Shown piece after piece: positions 1 to 14,925 of a stretch of 64,000 bases of DNA (the first letter of the stretch is position 1; every line of letters starts with the position of its first letter). Position numbers and translations under genes: made by a program. The notes beneath the pieces are model-generated. The model saw only the letters and a program-made list of their open reading frames with translations. It did not search any database and was not told the origin of the DNA. The DNA comes from Amphiura filiformis (lineage: Eukaryota > Echinodermata > Ophiuroidea > Amphilepidida > Amphiuridae): assembly GCF_039555335.1 (NCBI RefSeq), contig NC_092628.1:72259706-72323705 (forward strand), read 5' to 3'.

Positions 1-1437
1 ATTATTATGTAAAAGCTATCTACTGCTGATAGCAATTTATTATGTAAAAGCTATCTACTGCTGATAGCAAATTGTTATTTAAAAGCTATCTACTGCTGAT
101 AGCAAATTGTTATGTAAAAGCTATCTACTGCTGATAGTAAATTGTTATGTAAAAGCTATCTACTGCTGATAGTAAATTATTATGTAAAAGCTATCTACTG
201 CTGATAGCAAATTATTATGTAAAAGCTATCTACTGCTGATGGCAAATTATTATGTAAAAGCTATCTACCGCTGATAGCAAATTATGTAAAAGCTATCTAC
301 TGTTGATAGCAAATCATTATGTAAAAGCTACCTACTGCTGATAGTAAATTATTATGTAAACGCTATCTACTGCTGATAGCAAATTATGTAAAAGCTATCT
401 ACTGCTGGTAGCAAATTATGTAAAAGCTATCTACTGCTGATAGCAAATTATGTAAAAGATATCTACTGCTGATAGCAAATTATTATGTAAAAGCTATCTA
501 CTGCTGATAGCAATTTATTATGTAAAAGCTATCTACTGCCGATAACAAATTATTATGTAAAAGCTATCTACCGTTGATAGCAAATTATTATGTAAAAGCT
601 ATCTACTGCTGATAGCAATTTATTATGTAAAAGCTATCTACTGCTGATAGCAAATTATGTAAAAGCTATCTACTGCTGGTAGGAAATTATGTAAAAGCTA
701 TCTACTGCTGATAGCAAATTATTATGTAAAAGCTATCTACTGCTGGTAGGAAATTATGTAAAATCTATCTACTGCTGATAGCAAATTATTATGTAAAAGC
801 TATCTACTGCTGCTGATGTAAAAGCTAAATTATTATGTAAAAGCTATCTACTGCTGATAGCAATTTATTATGTAAAAGCTATCTACTGCTGATAGCAAAT
901 TATTATGTAAAAGCTATCTACTGCTGATAGCAAATTATTATGTAAAAGCTATCTACTGCTGATAGCAAATCATGTAAAAGCTATCTACTGCTGGTAGGAA
1001 ATTATGTAACAGCTATCTACTGCTGATAGTAAATTATTATGTAAAAGCTATCTACTGCTGATAGCAAATTATTATGTAAAAGCTATCTACTGCTGATAGT
1101 AAATTGTTATGTAAAAGCTATCTACTGCTGATAGCAAATTATTATGTAAAAGCTATCTACTGCTGATGGCAAATTATTATGTAAAAGCTATCTACTGCTG
1201 ATAGTAAATTGTTATGTAAAAGCTATCTACTGCTGATAGTAAATTATTATGTAAAAGCTATCTACTGCTGATAGTAAATTGTTATGTAAAAGCTATCTAC
1301 TGCTGGTAGGAAATTATGTAAAAGCTATCTACTGCTGATAGCAACTTTTTATGTAAAAGCTATCTACTGCTGATAACAAATTATTACTTGATAGCTATCT
1401 ACTGCTGATAGTAAATTATTATATAAAAGCTATCTAC

Positions 1438-1602
1438 TTAGATACCAAATCATTACTTATGTATAATGTGTATTTTTCATTCACGCACAGCTAGTTATGT
1501 CAATTAGATATTGCTTCGGTAATGTTTTTATTATTAAATTATCGGTTGCAAGCAACTCATTATAAATGCTATATCTGCTGCATAATTATTAGTCAAAGTA
1601 TT
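1438..1602. repeat. Satellite higher-order spacer, copy 1
   Basis: A 165-bp segment that is not made of monomers. It includes TTCATTCACGCACAGC and a short GCTTCGGTAATG-like stretch. It is embedded in the satellite and nearly identical to three later copies. It marks the boundary of one class of higher-order unit. Confidence 0.93.
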
Positions 1603-4600
1603 ATTTAAAAGCTATCTACTGCTGATAGCAAAGTATTATTTAAAAGCTATCTATTGCTGATAGCAAATTATTATGTAAAGCTATCTACTGCTGATAGCAA
1701 TTTATTATGTAAAAGCTATCTACTGCTGATAGCAAATCTACTGCTTAGCAAATATGTAAAAGCTATCTACTGCTGATAGTAAATTGTTATGTAAAAGCTA
1801 TCTACTGCTGATAGTAAATTATTATGTAAAAGCTATCTACTGCTGATAGCAAATTATTATGTAAAAGCTATCTACTGCTGATGGCAAATTATTATGTAAA
1901 AGCTATCTACCGCTGATAGCAAATTATGTAAAAGCTATCTACTGTTGATAGCAAATCATTATGTAAAAGCTACCTACTGCTGATAGTAAATTGTTATGTA
2001 AAAGCTATCTACTGCTGATAGCAAATTATGTAAAAGCTATCTACTGCTGGTAGCAAATTATGTAAAAGCTATCTACTGCTGATAGCAAATTATGTAAAAG
2101 ATATCTACTGCTGATAGCAAATTATTATGTAAAGCTATCTACTGCTGATAGCAATTTATTATGTAAAAGCTATCTACTGCCGATAACAAATTATTATGTA
2201 AAAGCTATCTACCGTTGATAGCAAATTATTATGTAAAAGCTATCTACTGCTGATAGCAATTTATTATGTAAAAGCTATCTACTGCTGATAGCAAATTATG
2301 TAAAAGCTATCTACTGCTGGTAGGAAATTATGTAAAAGCTATCTACTGCTGATAGCAAATTATTATGTAAAAGCTATCTACTGCTGGTAGGAAATTATGT
2401 AAAAGCTATCTACTGCTGATAGCAAATTATTATGTAAAAGCTATCTACTGCTGATAGCAAATTGTCATGTAAAAGCTATCTACTGCTGATAGCAAATTAT
2501 TATGTAAAAGCTATCTACTGCTGATAGCAATTTATTATGTAAAAGCTATCTACTGCTGATAGCAAATTATTATGTAAAAGCTATCTACTGCTGATAGCAA
2601 ATTATTATGTAAAAGCTATCTACTGCTGATAGCAAATTATGTAAAAGCTATCTACTGCTGGTAGCAAATTATGTAAAAGCTATCTACTGCTGATAGCAAA
2701 TTATTATGTAAAAGCTATCTACTGCTGATAGTAAATTGTTATGTAAAAGCTATCTAAAGCTGATAACAAATTATTATGTAAAAGCTATCTACTGCTGATA
2801 ACAAATTATTATGTAAAAGCTATCTACTGCTGGTAGGAAATTATTATGTAAAAGCTATCTACTGCTGATGGCAATTTATTATGTAAAAGCTATCTACTGC
2901 TGATAGCAAATTATGTAAAAGCTATCTACTGCTGGTAGCAAATTATGTAAAAGCTATCTACTGCTGATAGTAAATAAATTGTTATGTAAAAGCTATCTAC
3001 TGCTGATAGCAAATTATTATGTAAAAGCTATCTACTGCTGATAGCAATTTATTATGTAAAAGCTATCTACTGCTGATAACAAATTATTATTTATAAGCTA
3101 TCTACCGCTAATAACAAATTATTATGTAAAAGCTATCTACTGCTGATGGCAAATTATTATTTAAAAGCTATCTACTGCTGATAGCAAATTATCATGTAAA
3201 AGCTATCTACCGCTGATAGCAAATTATTATGTAAAAGCTATCTACTGCTGATAGCAATTTATTATGTAAAAAGCTATCTACTGCTGATAGCAAATTATGT
3301 AAAAGCTATCTACTGCTGGTAGGAAATTATGTAAAAGCTATCTACTGCTGATAGCAAATTGTTATTTAAAAGCTATCTACTGCTGATAGCAAATTATTAT
3401 GCAAAAAGCTATCTACTGCTGGTAGGAAATTATGTAAAAGCTATCTACTGCTGATAGCAATTTATTATGTAAAAGCTATCTACTGCTGATAGCAAATTAT
3501 TATGTAAAAGCTATCTACTGCTGATAGCAAATTATTATGTAAAAGCTATCTACTGCTGATAGCAATTTATTATGTAAAAGCTATCTACTGCTGATAGCAA
3601 TTTATTATGTAAAAGCTATCTACTGCTGATAGCAAATTATGTAAAAGCTATCTACTGCTGGTAGGAAATTATGTAACAGCTATCTACTGCTGATAGTAAA
3701 TTATTATGTAAAAGCTATCTACTGCTGATAGCAAATTATTATGTAAAAGCTATCTACTGCTGATAGTAAATTGTTATGTAAAAGCTATCTACTGCTGATA
3801 GCAAATTATTATGTAAAAGCTATCTACTGCTGATGGCAAATTATTATGTAAAAGCTATCTACTGCTGATAGTAAATGTAAAAGCTATCTACTGCTGATAG
3901 CAAATTATTATGTAAAAGCTATCTACTGCTGATAGCAAATTTTTATGTAAAAGCTATCTACTGCTGATAGCAAATTATGTAAAAGCTATCTACTGCTGAT
4001 AGCAAATTATTATGTAAAAGCTATCTACTGCTGATAGCAAATTATCATGTAAAAGCTATCTACTGCTGATAGCAAATTATTATGTAAAAGCTATCTACTG
4101 CTGATAGCAAATTATTATGTAAAAGCTATCTACCGCTAATAACAAATTATTATGTAAAAGCTATCTACTGCTGATAGCAAATTATGTAAAAGCTATCTAC
4201 TGCTGATAGCAAATTATTATGTAAAAGCTATTTACCGCTGATAGCAAATTATTATGTAAAAGCTATCTACTGCTGATAGCAATTTATTATGTAAAAGCTA
4301 TCTACTGCTGATAGCAAATTATGTAAAAGCTATCTACTGCTGGTAGCAAATTATGTAAAAGCTATCTACTGATGATAGCAAATTATTATGTAAAAGCTAT
4401 CTACTGCTGATAGTAAATTGTTATGTAAAAGCTATCTACTGCTGATAGCAAATTATGTAAAAGCTATCTACTGCTGGTAGCAAATTATGTAAAAGCTATC
4501 TACTGCTGATAGCAAATTATGTAAAAGATATCTACTGCTGATAGCAAATTATTATGTAAAAGCTATCTACTGCTGATAGCAATTTATTATGTAAAAGCTA

Positions 4601-6465
4601 TCTACTGCTGATAACAAATTATTATGTAAAAGCTATCTACTGCTGATAGCAAATTATTATGTAAAAGCTATCTACTGCTGATAGCAATTTATTATGTAAA
4701 AGCTATCTACTGCTGATAGCAAATTATTATGTAAAAGCTATCTACTGCTGGTAGGAAATTATGTAAAAGCTATCTACTGCTGATAGCAAATTATTATGTA
4801 AAAGCTATCTACTGCTGATAGCAAATTGTCATGTAAAGCTATCTACTGCTGATAGCAAATTATTATGTAAAAGCTATCTACTGCTGATAGCAATTTATTA
4901 TGTAAAAGCTATCTACTGCTGATAGCAAATTATTATGTAAAAGCTCTCTACTGCTGATAGCAAATTATTATGTAAAAGCTATCTACTGCTGATAGCAAAT
5001 TATGTAAAAGCTATCTACTGCTGGTAGCAAATTATGTAAAAGCTATCTACTGCTGATAGCAAATTATTATGTAAAAGCTATCTACTGCTGATAGTAAATT
5101 GTTATGTAAAAGCTATCTAAAGCTGATAACAAATTATTATGTAAAAGCTATCTACTGCTGATAACAAATTATTATGTAAAAGCTATCTACTGCTGGTAGG
5201 AAATTATTATGTAAAAGCTATCTACTGCTGATGGCAATTTATTATGTAAAAGCTATCTACTGCTGATAGCAAATTATGTAAAAGCTATCTACTGCTGGTA
5301 GCAAATTATGTAAAAGCTATCTACTGCTGATAGTAAATAAATTGTTATGTAAAAGCTATCTACTGCTGATAGCAAATTATTATGTAAAAGCTATCTACTG
5401 CTGATAGCAATTTATTATGTAAAAGCTATCTACTGCTGATAACAAATTATTATTTATAAGCTATCTACCGCTAATAACAAATTATTATGTAAAAGCTATC
5501 TACTGCTGATGGCAAATTATTATTTAAAAGCTATCTACTGCTGATAGCAAATTATCATGTAAAAGCTATCTACCGCTGATAGCAAATTATTATGTAAAAG
5601 CTATCTACTGCTGATAGCAATTTATTATGTAAAAGCTATCTACTGCTGATAGCAAATTATGTAAAAGCTATCTTCTGCTGGTAGGAAATTATGTAAAAGC
5701 TATCTACTGCTGATAGCAAATTGTTATTTAAAAGCTATCTACTGCTGATAGCAAATTATTATGCAAAAGCTATCTACTGCTGGTAGGAAATTATGTAAAA
5801 GCTATCTACTGCTGATAGCAATTTATTATGTAAAAGCTATCTACTGCTGATAGCAAATTATTATGTAAAAGCTATCTACTGCTGATAGCAAATTATTATG
5901 TAAAAGCTATCTACTGCTGATAGCAATTTATTATGTAAAAGCTATCTACTGCTGATAGCAATTTATTATGTAAAAGCTATCTACTGCTGATAGCAAATTA
6001 TGTAAAAGCTATCTACTGCTGGTAGGAAATTATGTAACAGCTATCTACTGCTGATAGTAAATTATTATGTAAAAGCTATCTACTGCTGATAGCAAATTAT
6101 TATGTAAAAGCTATCTACTGCTGATAGTAAATTGTTATGTAAAAGCTATCTACTGCTGATAGCAAATTATTATGTAAAAGCTATCTACTGCTGATGGCAA
6201 ATTATTATGTAAAAGCTATCTACTGCTGATAGTAAATTGTTATGTAAAAGCTATCTACTGCTGATAGTAAATTATTATGTAAAAGCTATCTACTGCTGAT
6301 AGTAAATTGTTATGTAAAAGCTATCTACTGCTGGTAGGAAATTATGTAAAAGCTATCTACTGCTGATAGCAACTTTTTATGTAAAAGCTATCTACTGCTG
6401 ATAACAAATTATTACTTGATAGCTATCTACTGCTGATAGTAAATTATTATATAAAAGCTATCTAC

Positions 6466-6630
6466 TTAGATACCAAATCATTACTTATGTATAATGTGTA
6501 TTTTTCATTCACGCACAGCTAGTTATGTCAATTAGATATTGCTTCGGCAATGTTTTTATTATTAAATTATCGGTTGCAAGCAACTCATTATAAATGCTAT
6601 ATCTGCTGCATAATTATTAGTCAAAGTATT
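6466..6630. repeat. Satellite higher-order spacer, copy 2
   Basis: Same 165-bp non-monomer segment as the first copy, with one visible change (GGCAATG for GGTAATG). It lies 5028 bp after copy 1 because the intervening higher-order unit, near 3870, has monomers where the spacer should be. Confidence 0.93.
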
Positions 6631-9151
6631 ATTTAAAAGCTATCTACTGCTGATAGCAAAGTATTATTTAAAAGCTATCTATTGCTGATAGCAAATTATT
6701 ATGTAAAAGCTATCTACTGCTGATAGCAATTTATTATGTAAAAGCTATCTACTGCTGATAGCAAATTGTTATTTAAAAGCTATCTACTGCTGATAGCAAA
6801 TTGTTATGTAAAAGCTATCTACTGCTGATAGTAAATTGTTATGTAAAAGCTATCTACTGCTGATAGTAAATTATTATGTAAAAGCTATCTACTGCTGATA
6901 GCAAATTATTATGTAAAAGCTATCTACTGCTGATGGCAAATTATTATGTAAAAGCTATCTACCGCTGATAGCAAATTATGTAAAAGCTATCTACTGTTGA
7001 TAGCAAATCATTATGTAAAAGCTACCTACTGCTGATAGTAAATTGTTATGTAAAAGCTATCTACTGCTGATAGCAAATTATGTAAAAGCTATCTACTGCT
7101 GGTAGCAAATTATGTAAAAGCTATCTACTGCTGATAGCAAATTATGTAAAAGATATCTACTGCTGATAGCAAATTATTATGTAAAAGCTATCTACTGCTG
7201 ATAGCAATTTATTATGTAAAAGCTATCTACTGCCGATAACAAATTATTATGTAAAAGCTATCTACTGTTGATAGCAAATTATTATGTAAAAGCTATCTAC
7301 TGCTGATAGCAATTTATTATGTAAAAGCTATCTACTGCTGATAGCAAATTATGTAAAAGCTATCTACTGCTGGTAGGAAATTATGTAAAAGCTATCTACT
7401 GCTGATAGCAAATTATTATGTAAAAGCTATCTACTGCTGGTAGGAAATTATGTAATAAATATTTACTGCTGATAGCAAATTATTATGTAAAAGCTATCTA
7501 CTGCTGATAGCAAATTGTCATGTAAAAGCTATCTACTGCTGATAGCAAATTATTATGTAAAAGCTATCTACTGCTGATAGCAATTTATTATGTAAAAGCT
7601 ATCTACTGCTGATAGCAAATTATTATGTAAAAGCTATCTACTGCTGATAGCAAATTATTATGTAAAAGCTATCTACTGCTGATAGCAAATTATGTAAAAG
7701 CTATCTACTGCTGGTAGCAAATTATGTAAAAGCTATCTACTGCTGATAGCAAATTATTATGTAAAAGCTATCTACTGCTGATAGTAAATTGTTATGTAAA
7801 AGCTATCTAAAGCTGATAACAAATTATTATGTAAAAGCTATCTACTGCTGATAACAAATTATTATGTAAAAGCTATCTACTGCTGGTAGGAAATTATTAT
7901 GTAAAAGCTATCTACTGCTGATGGCAATTTATTATGTAAAAGCTATCTACTGCTGATAGCAAATTATGTAAAAGCTATCTACTGCTGGTAGCAAATTATG
8001 TAAAAGCTATCTACTGCTGATAGTAAATAAATGTTAAAAGATATCTACTGCTGATAGCAAATTATTATGTAAAAGCTATCTACTGCTGATAGCAATTTAT
8101 TATGTAAAAGCTATCTACTGCTGATAACAAATTATTATTTATAAGCTATCTACCGCTAATAACAAATTATTATGTAAAAGCTATCTACTGCTGATGGCAA
8201 ATTATTATTTAAAAGCTATCTACTGCTGACAGCAAATTATCATGTAAAAGCTATCTACCGCTGATAGCAAATTATTATGTAAAAGCTATCTACTGCTGAT
8301 AGCAAATTTATTATGTAAAAGCTATCTACTGCTGATAGCAAATTATGTAAAAGCTATCTACTGCTGGTAGGAAATTATGTAAAAGCTATCTACTGCTGAT
8401 AGCAAATTGTTATTTAAAAGCTATCTACTGCTGATAGCAAATTATTATGCAAAAGCTATCTACTGCTGGTAGGAAATTATGTAAAAGCTATCTACTGCTG
8501 ATAGCAATTTATTATGTAAAAGCTATCTACTGCTGATAGCAAATTATTATGTAAAAGCTATCTACTGCTGATAGCAAATTATTATGTAAAAGCTATCTAC
8601 TGCTGATAGCAATTTATTATGTAAAAGCTATCTACTGCTGATAGCAATTTATTATGTAAAAGCTATCTACTGCTGATAGCAAATTATGTAAAAGCTATCT
8701 ACTGCTGGTAGGAAATTATGTAACAGCTATCTACTGCTGATAGTAAATTATTATGTAAAAGCTATCTACTGCTGATAGCAAATTATTATGTAAAAGCTAT
8801 CTACTGCTGATAGTAAATTGTTATGTAAAAGCTATCTACTGCTGATAGCAAATTATTATGTAAAAGCTATCTACTGCTGATGGCAAATTATTATGTAAAA
8901 GCTATCTACTGCTGATAGTAAATTGTTATGTAAAAGCTATCTACTGCTGATAGTAAATTATTATGTAAAAGCTATCTACTGCTGATAGTAAATTGTTATG
9001 TAAAAGCTATCTACTGCTGGTAGGAAATTATGTAAAAGCTATCTACTGCTGATAGCAACTTTTTATGTAAAAGCTATCTACTGCTGATAACAAATTATTA
9101 CTTGATAGCTATCTACTGCTGATAGTAAATTATTATATAAAAGCTATCTAC

Positions 9152-9315
9152 TTAGATACCAAATCATTACTTATGTATAATGTGTATTTTTCATTCACGC
9201 ACAGCTAGTTATGTCAATTAGATATTGCTTCGGCAATGTTTTATTATTAAATTATCGGTTGCAAGCAACTCATTATAAATGCTATATCTGCTGCATAATT
9301 ATTAGTCAAAGTATT
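9152..9315. repeat. Satellite higher-order spacer, copy 3
   Basis: Third copy, 164 bp, one T shorter in the T-run after GGCAATG. It follows copy 2 by 2686 bp, which is one higher-order unit. Confidence 0.93.
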
Positions 9316-12300
9316 ATTTAAAAGCTATCTACTGCTGATAGCAAAGTATTATTTAAAAGCTATCTATTGCTGATAGCAAATTATTATGTAAAAGCTATCT
9401 ACTGCTGATAGCAATTTATTATGTAAAAGCTATCTACTGCTGATAGCAAATTGTTATTTAAAAGCTATCTACTGCTGATAGCAAATTGTTATGTAAAAGC
9501 TATCTACTGCTGATAGTAAATTGTTATGTAAAAGCTATCTACTGCTGATAGTAAATTATTATGTAAAAGCTATCTACTGCTGATAGCAAATTATTATGTA
9601 AAAGCTATCTACTGCTGATGGCAAATTATTATGTAAAAGCTATCTACCGCTGATAGCAAATTATGTAAAAGCTATCTACTGTTGATAGCAAATCATTATG
9701 TAAAAGCTACCTACTGCTGATAGTAAATTGTTATGTAAAAGCTATCTACTGCTGATAGCAAATTATGTAAAAGCTATCTACTGCTGGTAGCAAATTATGT
9801 AAAAGCTATCTACTGCTGATAGCAAATTATGTAAAAGATATCTACTGCTGATAGCAAATTATTATGTAAAAGCTATCTACTGCTGATAGCAATTTATTAT
9901 GTAAAAGCTATCTACTGCCGATAACAAATTATTATGTAAAAGCTATCTACTGTTGATAGCAAATTATTATGTAAAAGCTATCTACTGCTGATAGCAATTT
10001 ATTATGTAAAAGCTATCTACTGCTGATAGCAAATTATGTAAAAGCTATCTACTGCTGGTAGGAAATTATGTAAAAGCTATCTACTGCTGATAGCAAATTA
10101 TTATGTAAAAGCTATCTACTGCTGGTAGGAAATTATGTAAAAGCTATCTACTGCTGATAGCAAATTATTATGTAAAAGCTATCTACTGCTGATAGCAAAT
10201 TGTCATGTAAAAGCTATCTACTGCTGATAGCAAATTATTATGTAAAAGCTATCTACTGCTGATAGCAATTTATTATGTAAAAGCTATCTACTGCTGATAG
10301 CAAATTATTATGTAAATGCTATCTGCTGCTGATAGCAAATTATTATGTAAAAGCTATCTACTGCTGATAGCAAATTATGTAAAAGCTATTATGTAAAAGC
10401 TATCTACTGCTGATAGCAAATTATTATGTAAAAGCTATCTACTGCTGATAGTAAATTGGTTTGTAAAAGCTATCTAAAGCTGATAACAAATTATTATGTA
10501 AAAGCTATCTACTGCTGATAACAAATTATTATGTAAAAGCTATCTACTGCTGGTAGGAAATTATTATGTAAAAGCTATCTACTGCTGATGGCAATTTATT
10601 ATGTTAAAGCTATCTACTGCTGATAGCAAATTATGTAAAAGCTATCTACTGCTGGTAGCAAATTATGTAAAAGCTATCTACTGCTGATAGTAAATAAATT
10701 GTTATGTAAAAGCTATCTACTGCTGATAGCAAATTATTATGTAAAAGCTATCTACTGCTGATAGCAATTTATTATGTAAAAGCTATCTACTGCTGATAAC
10801 AAATTATTATTTATAAGCTATCTACCGCTAATAACAAATTATTATGTAAAAGCTATCTACTGCTGATGGCAAATTATTATTTAAAAGCTATCTACTGCTG
10901 ATAGCAAATTATCATGTAAAAGCTATCTACCGCTGATAGCAAATTATTATGTAAAAGCTATCTACTGCTGATAGCAATTTATTATGTAAAAGCTATCTAC
11001 TGCTGATAGCAAATTATGTAAAAGCTATCTACTGCTGGTAGGAAATTATGTAAAAGCTATCTACTGCTGATAGCAAATTGTTATTTAAAAGCTATCTACT
11101 GCTGATAGCAAATTATTATGCAAAAGCTATCTACTGCTGGTAGGAAATTATGTAAAAGCTATCTACTGCTGATAGCAATTTATTATGTAAAAGCTATCTA
11201 CTGCTGATAGCAAATTATTATGTAAAAGCTATCTACTGCTGATAGCAAATTATTATGTAAAAGCTATCTACTGCTGATAGCAATTTATTATGTAAAAGCT
11301 ATCTACTGCTGATAGCAATTTATTATGTAAAAGCTATCTACTGCTGATAGCAAATTATGTAAAAGCTATCTACTGCTGGTAGGAAATTATGTAACAGCTA
11401 TCTACTGCTGATAGTAAATTATTATGTAAAAGCTATCTACTGCTGATAGCAAATTATTATGTAAAAGCTATCTACTGCTGATAGTAAATTGTTATGTAAA
11501 AGCTATCTACTGCTGATAGCAAATTATTATGTAAAAGCTATCTACTGCTGATGGCAAATTATTATGTAAAAGCTATCTACTGCTGATAGTAAATTGTTAT
11601 GTAAAAGCTATCTACTGCTGATAGCAAATTATTATGTAAAAGCTATCTACCGCTGATAGCAAATTTTATGTAAAAGCTATCTACTGCTGATAGCAAATTA
11701 TGTAAAAGCTATCTACTGCTGATAGCAAATTATTATGTAAAAGCTATCTACTGCTGATAGCAAATTATCAAAAGCTATCTACTGCTGATAGCAAATTATT
11801 ATGTAAAAGCTATCTACTGCTGATAGCAAATTATTATGTAAAAGCTATCTACCGCTAATAACAAATTATTATGTAAAAGCTATCTACTGCTGATAGCAAA
11901 TTATGTAAAAGCTATCTACTGCTGATAGCAAATTATTATGTAAAAGCTATTTACCGCTGATAGCAAATTATTATGTAAAAGCTATCTACTGCTGATAGCA
12001 ATTTATTATGTAAAAGCTATCTACTGCTGATAGCAAATTATGTAAAAGCTATCTACTGCTGGTAGCAAATTATGTAAAAGCTATCTACTGATGATAGCAA
12101 ATTATTATGTAAAAGCTATCTACTGCTGATAGTAAATTGTTATGTAAAAGCTATCTACTGCTGATAGCAAATTATGTAAAAGCTATCTACTGCTGGTAGC
12201 AAATTATGTAAAAGCTATCTACTGCTGATAGCAAATTATGTAAAAGATATCTACTGCTGATAGCAAATTATTATGTAAAAGCTATCTACTGCTGATAGCA

Positions 12301-14285
12301 ATTTATTATGTAAAAGCTATCTACTGCTGATAACAAATTATTATGTAAAAGCTATCTACTGCTGATAGCAAATTATTATGTAAAAGCTATCTACTGCTGA
12401 TAGCAATTTATTATGTAAAAGCTATCTACTGCTGATAGCAAATTATGTAAAAGCTATCTACTGCTGGTAGGAAATTATGTAAAAGCTATCTACTGCTGAT
12501 AGCAAATTATTATGTAAAAGCTATCTACTGCTGGTAGGAAATTATGTAAAAGCTATCTACTGCTGATAGCAAATTATTATGTAAAAGCTATCTACTGCTG
12601 ATAGCAAATTGTCATGTAAAAGCTATCTACTGCTGATAGCAAATTATTATGTAAAAGCTATCTACTGCTGATAGCACATTGTTATGTAAAAAGCTATCTA
12701 CTGCTGATAGCAAATTATTATGTAAAAGCTATCTACTGCTGATAGCAAATTATTATGTAAAAGCTATCTACTGCTGATAGCAAATTATGTAAAAGCTATC
12801 TACTGCTGGTAGCAAATTATGTAAAAGCTATCTACTGCTGATAGCAAATTATTATGTAAAAGCTATCTACTGCTGATAGTAAATTGTTATGTAAAAGCTA
12901 TCTAAAGCTGATAACAAATTATTATGTAAAAGCTATCTACTGCTGATAACAAATTATTATGTAAAAGCTATCTACTGCTGGTAGGAAATTATTATGTAAA
13001 AGCTATCTACTGCTGATGGCAATTTATTATGTAAAAGCTATCTACTGCTGATAGCAAATTATGTAAAAGCTATCTACTGCTGGTAGCAAATTATGTAAAA
13101 GCTATCTACTGCTGATAGTAAATAAATTGTTATGTAAAAGCTATCTACTGCTGATAGCAAATTATTATGTAAAAGCTATCTACTGCTGATAGCAATTTAT
13201 TATGTAAAAGCTATCTACTGCTGATAACAAATTATTATTTATAAGCTATCTACCGCTAATAACAAATTATTATGTAAAAGCTATCTACTGCTGATGGCAA
13301 ATTATTATTTAAAAGCTATCTACTGCTGATAGCAAATTATCATGTAAAAGCTATCTACCGCTGATAGCAAATTATTATGTAAAAGCTATCTACTGCTGAT
13401 AGCAATTTATTATGTAAAAGCTATCTACTGCTGATAGCAAATTATGTAAAAGCTATCTACTGCTGGTAGGAAATTATGTAAAAGCTATCTACTGCTGATA
13501 GCAAATTGTTATTTAAAAGCTATCTACTGCTGATAGCAAATTATTATGCAAAAGCTATCTACTGCTGGTAGGAAATTATGTAAAAGCTATCTACTGCTGA
13601 TAGCAATTTATTATGTAAAAGCTATCTACTGCTGATAGCAAATTATTATGTAAAAGCTATCTACTGCTGATAGCAAATTATTATGTAAAAGCTATCTACT
13701 GCTGATAGCAAATTATTATGTAAAAGCTATCTACTGCTGATAGCAATTTATTATGTAAAAGCTATCTACTGCTGATAGCAATTTATTATGTAAAAGCTAT
13801 CTACTGCTGATAGCAAATTATGTAAAAGCTATCTACTGCTGGTAGGAAATTATGTAACAGCTATCTACTGCTGATAGTAAATTATTATGTAAAAGCTATC
13901 TACTGCTGATAGCAAATTATTATGTAAAAGCTATCTACTGCTGATAGCAAATTATTATGTAAAAGCTATCTACTGCTGATAGCAAATTATTATGTAAAAG
14001 CTATCTACTGCTGATGGCAAATTATTATGTAAAAGCTATCTACTGCTGATAGTAAATTGTTATGTAAAAGCTATCTACTGCTGATAGTAAATTATTATGT
14101 AAAAGCTATCTACTGCTGATAGTAAATTGTTATGTAAAAGCTATCTACTGCTGGTAGGAAATTATGTAAAAGCTATCTACTGCTGATAGCAAATTTTTAT
14201 GTAAAAGCTATCTACTGCTGATAACAAATTATTACTTGATAGCTATCTACTGCTGATAGTAAATTATTATATAAAAGCTATCTAC

Positions 14286-14450
14286 TTAGATACCAAATCA
14301 TTACTTATGTATAATGTGTATTTTTCATTCACGCACAGCTAGTTATGTCAATTAGATATTGCTTCGGCAATGTTTTTATTATTAAATTATCGGTTGCAAG
14401 CAACTCATTATAAATGCTATATCTGCTGCATAATTATTAGTCAAAGTATT
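14286..14450. repeat. Satellite higher-order spacer, copy 4
   Basis: Fourth copy, 165 bp, 5134 bp after copy 3. The unit between lacks the spacer near 11620, just as near 3870, giving a repeated with-with-without pattern. Confidence 0.93.
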
Positions 14451-14925
14451 ATTTAAAAGCTATCTACTGCTGATAGCAAAGTATTATTTAAAAGCTATCT
14501 ATTGCTGATAGCAAATTATTATGTAAAAGCTATCTACTGCTGATAGCAATTTATTATGTAAAAGCTATCTACTGCTGATAGCAAATTGTTATTTAAAAGC
14601 TATCTACTGCTGATAGCAAATTGTTATGTAAAAGCTATCTACTGCTGATAGTAAATTGTTATGTAAAAGCTATCTACTGCTGATAGTAAATTATTATGTA
14701 AAAGCTATCTACTGCTGATAGCAAATTATTATGTAAAAGCTATCTACTGCTGATGGCAAATTATTATGTAAAAGCTATCTACCGCTGATAGCAAATTATG
14801 TAAAAGCTATCTACTGTTGATAGCAAATCATTATGTAAAAGCTATCTACTGCTGATAACAAATTATTATTTGATAGTTATACTGCTGATAGCATATTATT
14901 ATTTAAAAGTTATCTACTTTAGGTA

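Larger units (their letters stand above)
1..14925. repeat. Satellite DNA array, 35/32-bp hairpin monomer
   Basis: Head-to-tail array, truncated by the left window edge, of about 430 monomers. Two length classes alternate: 35 bp with ATTATTATG and 32 bp with ATTATG before the constant part. Each monomer carries GCTATC-TACTGCT-GATAGC, a 6-bp stem with a 7-nt loop. Recurrent variants (GATAGT, GGTAGG, GATGGC, GATAAC, CTATCTAAAGC) recur in the same order, which defines higher-order units: the CTATCTAAAGC marker lies near 2750, 5112, 7806, 10471 and 12899. No ORF, promoter or insertion is seen. It ends where the monomers decay at about 14925. It behaves like a centromeric, heterochromatic or intronic satellite; which of these cannot be told from sequence. 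Confidence 0.97.

Noticed and set aside
4360..4385. Hammerhead ribozyme core (CTGATGA in a satellite monomer)
   Set aside because: The partner GAAA core and stems are absent, and the word appears in only two variant monomers.
1..14925. CRISPR array
   Set aside because: Repeats are contiguous with no unique spacers, the period varies by 3 bp, and the window is eukaryotic.
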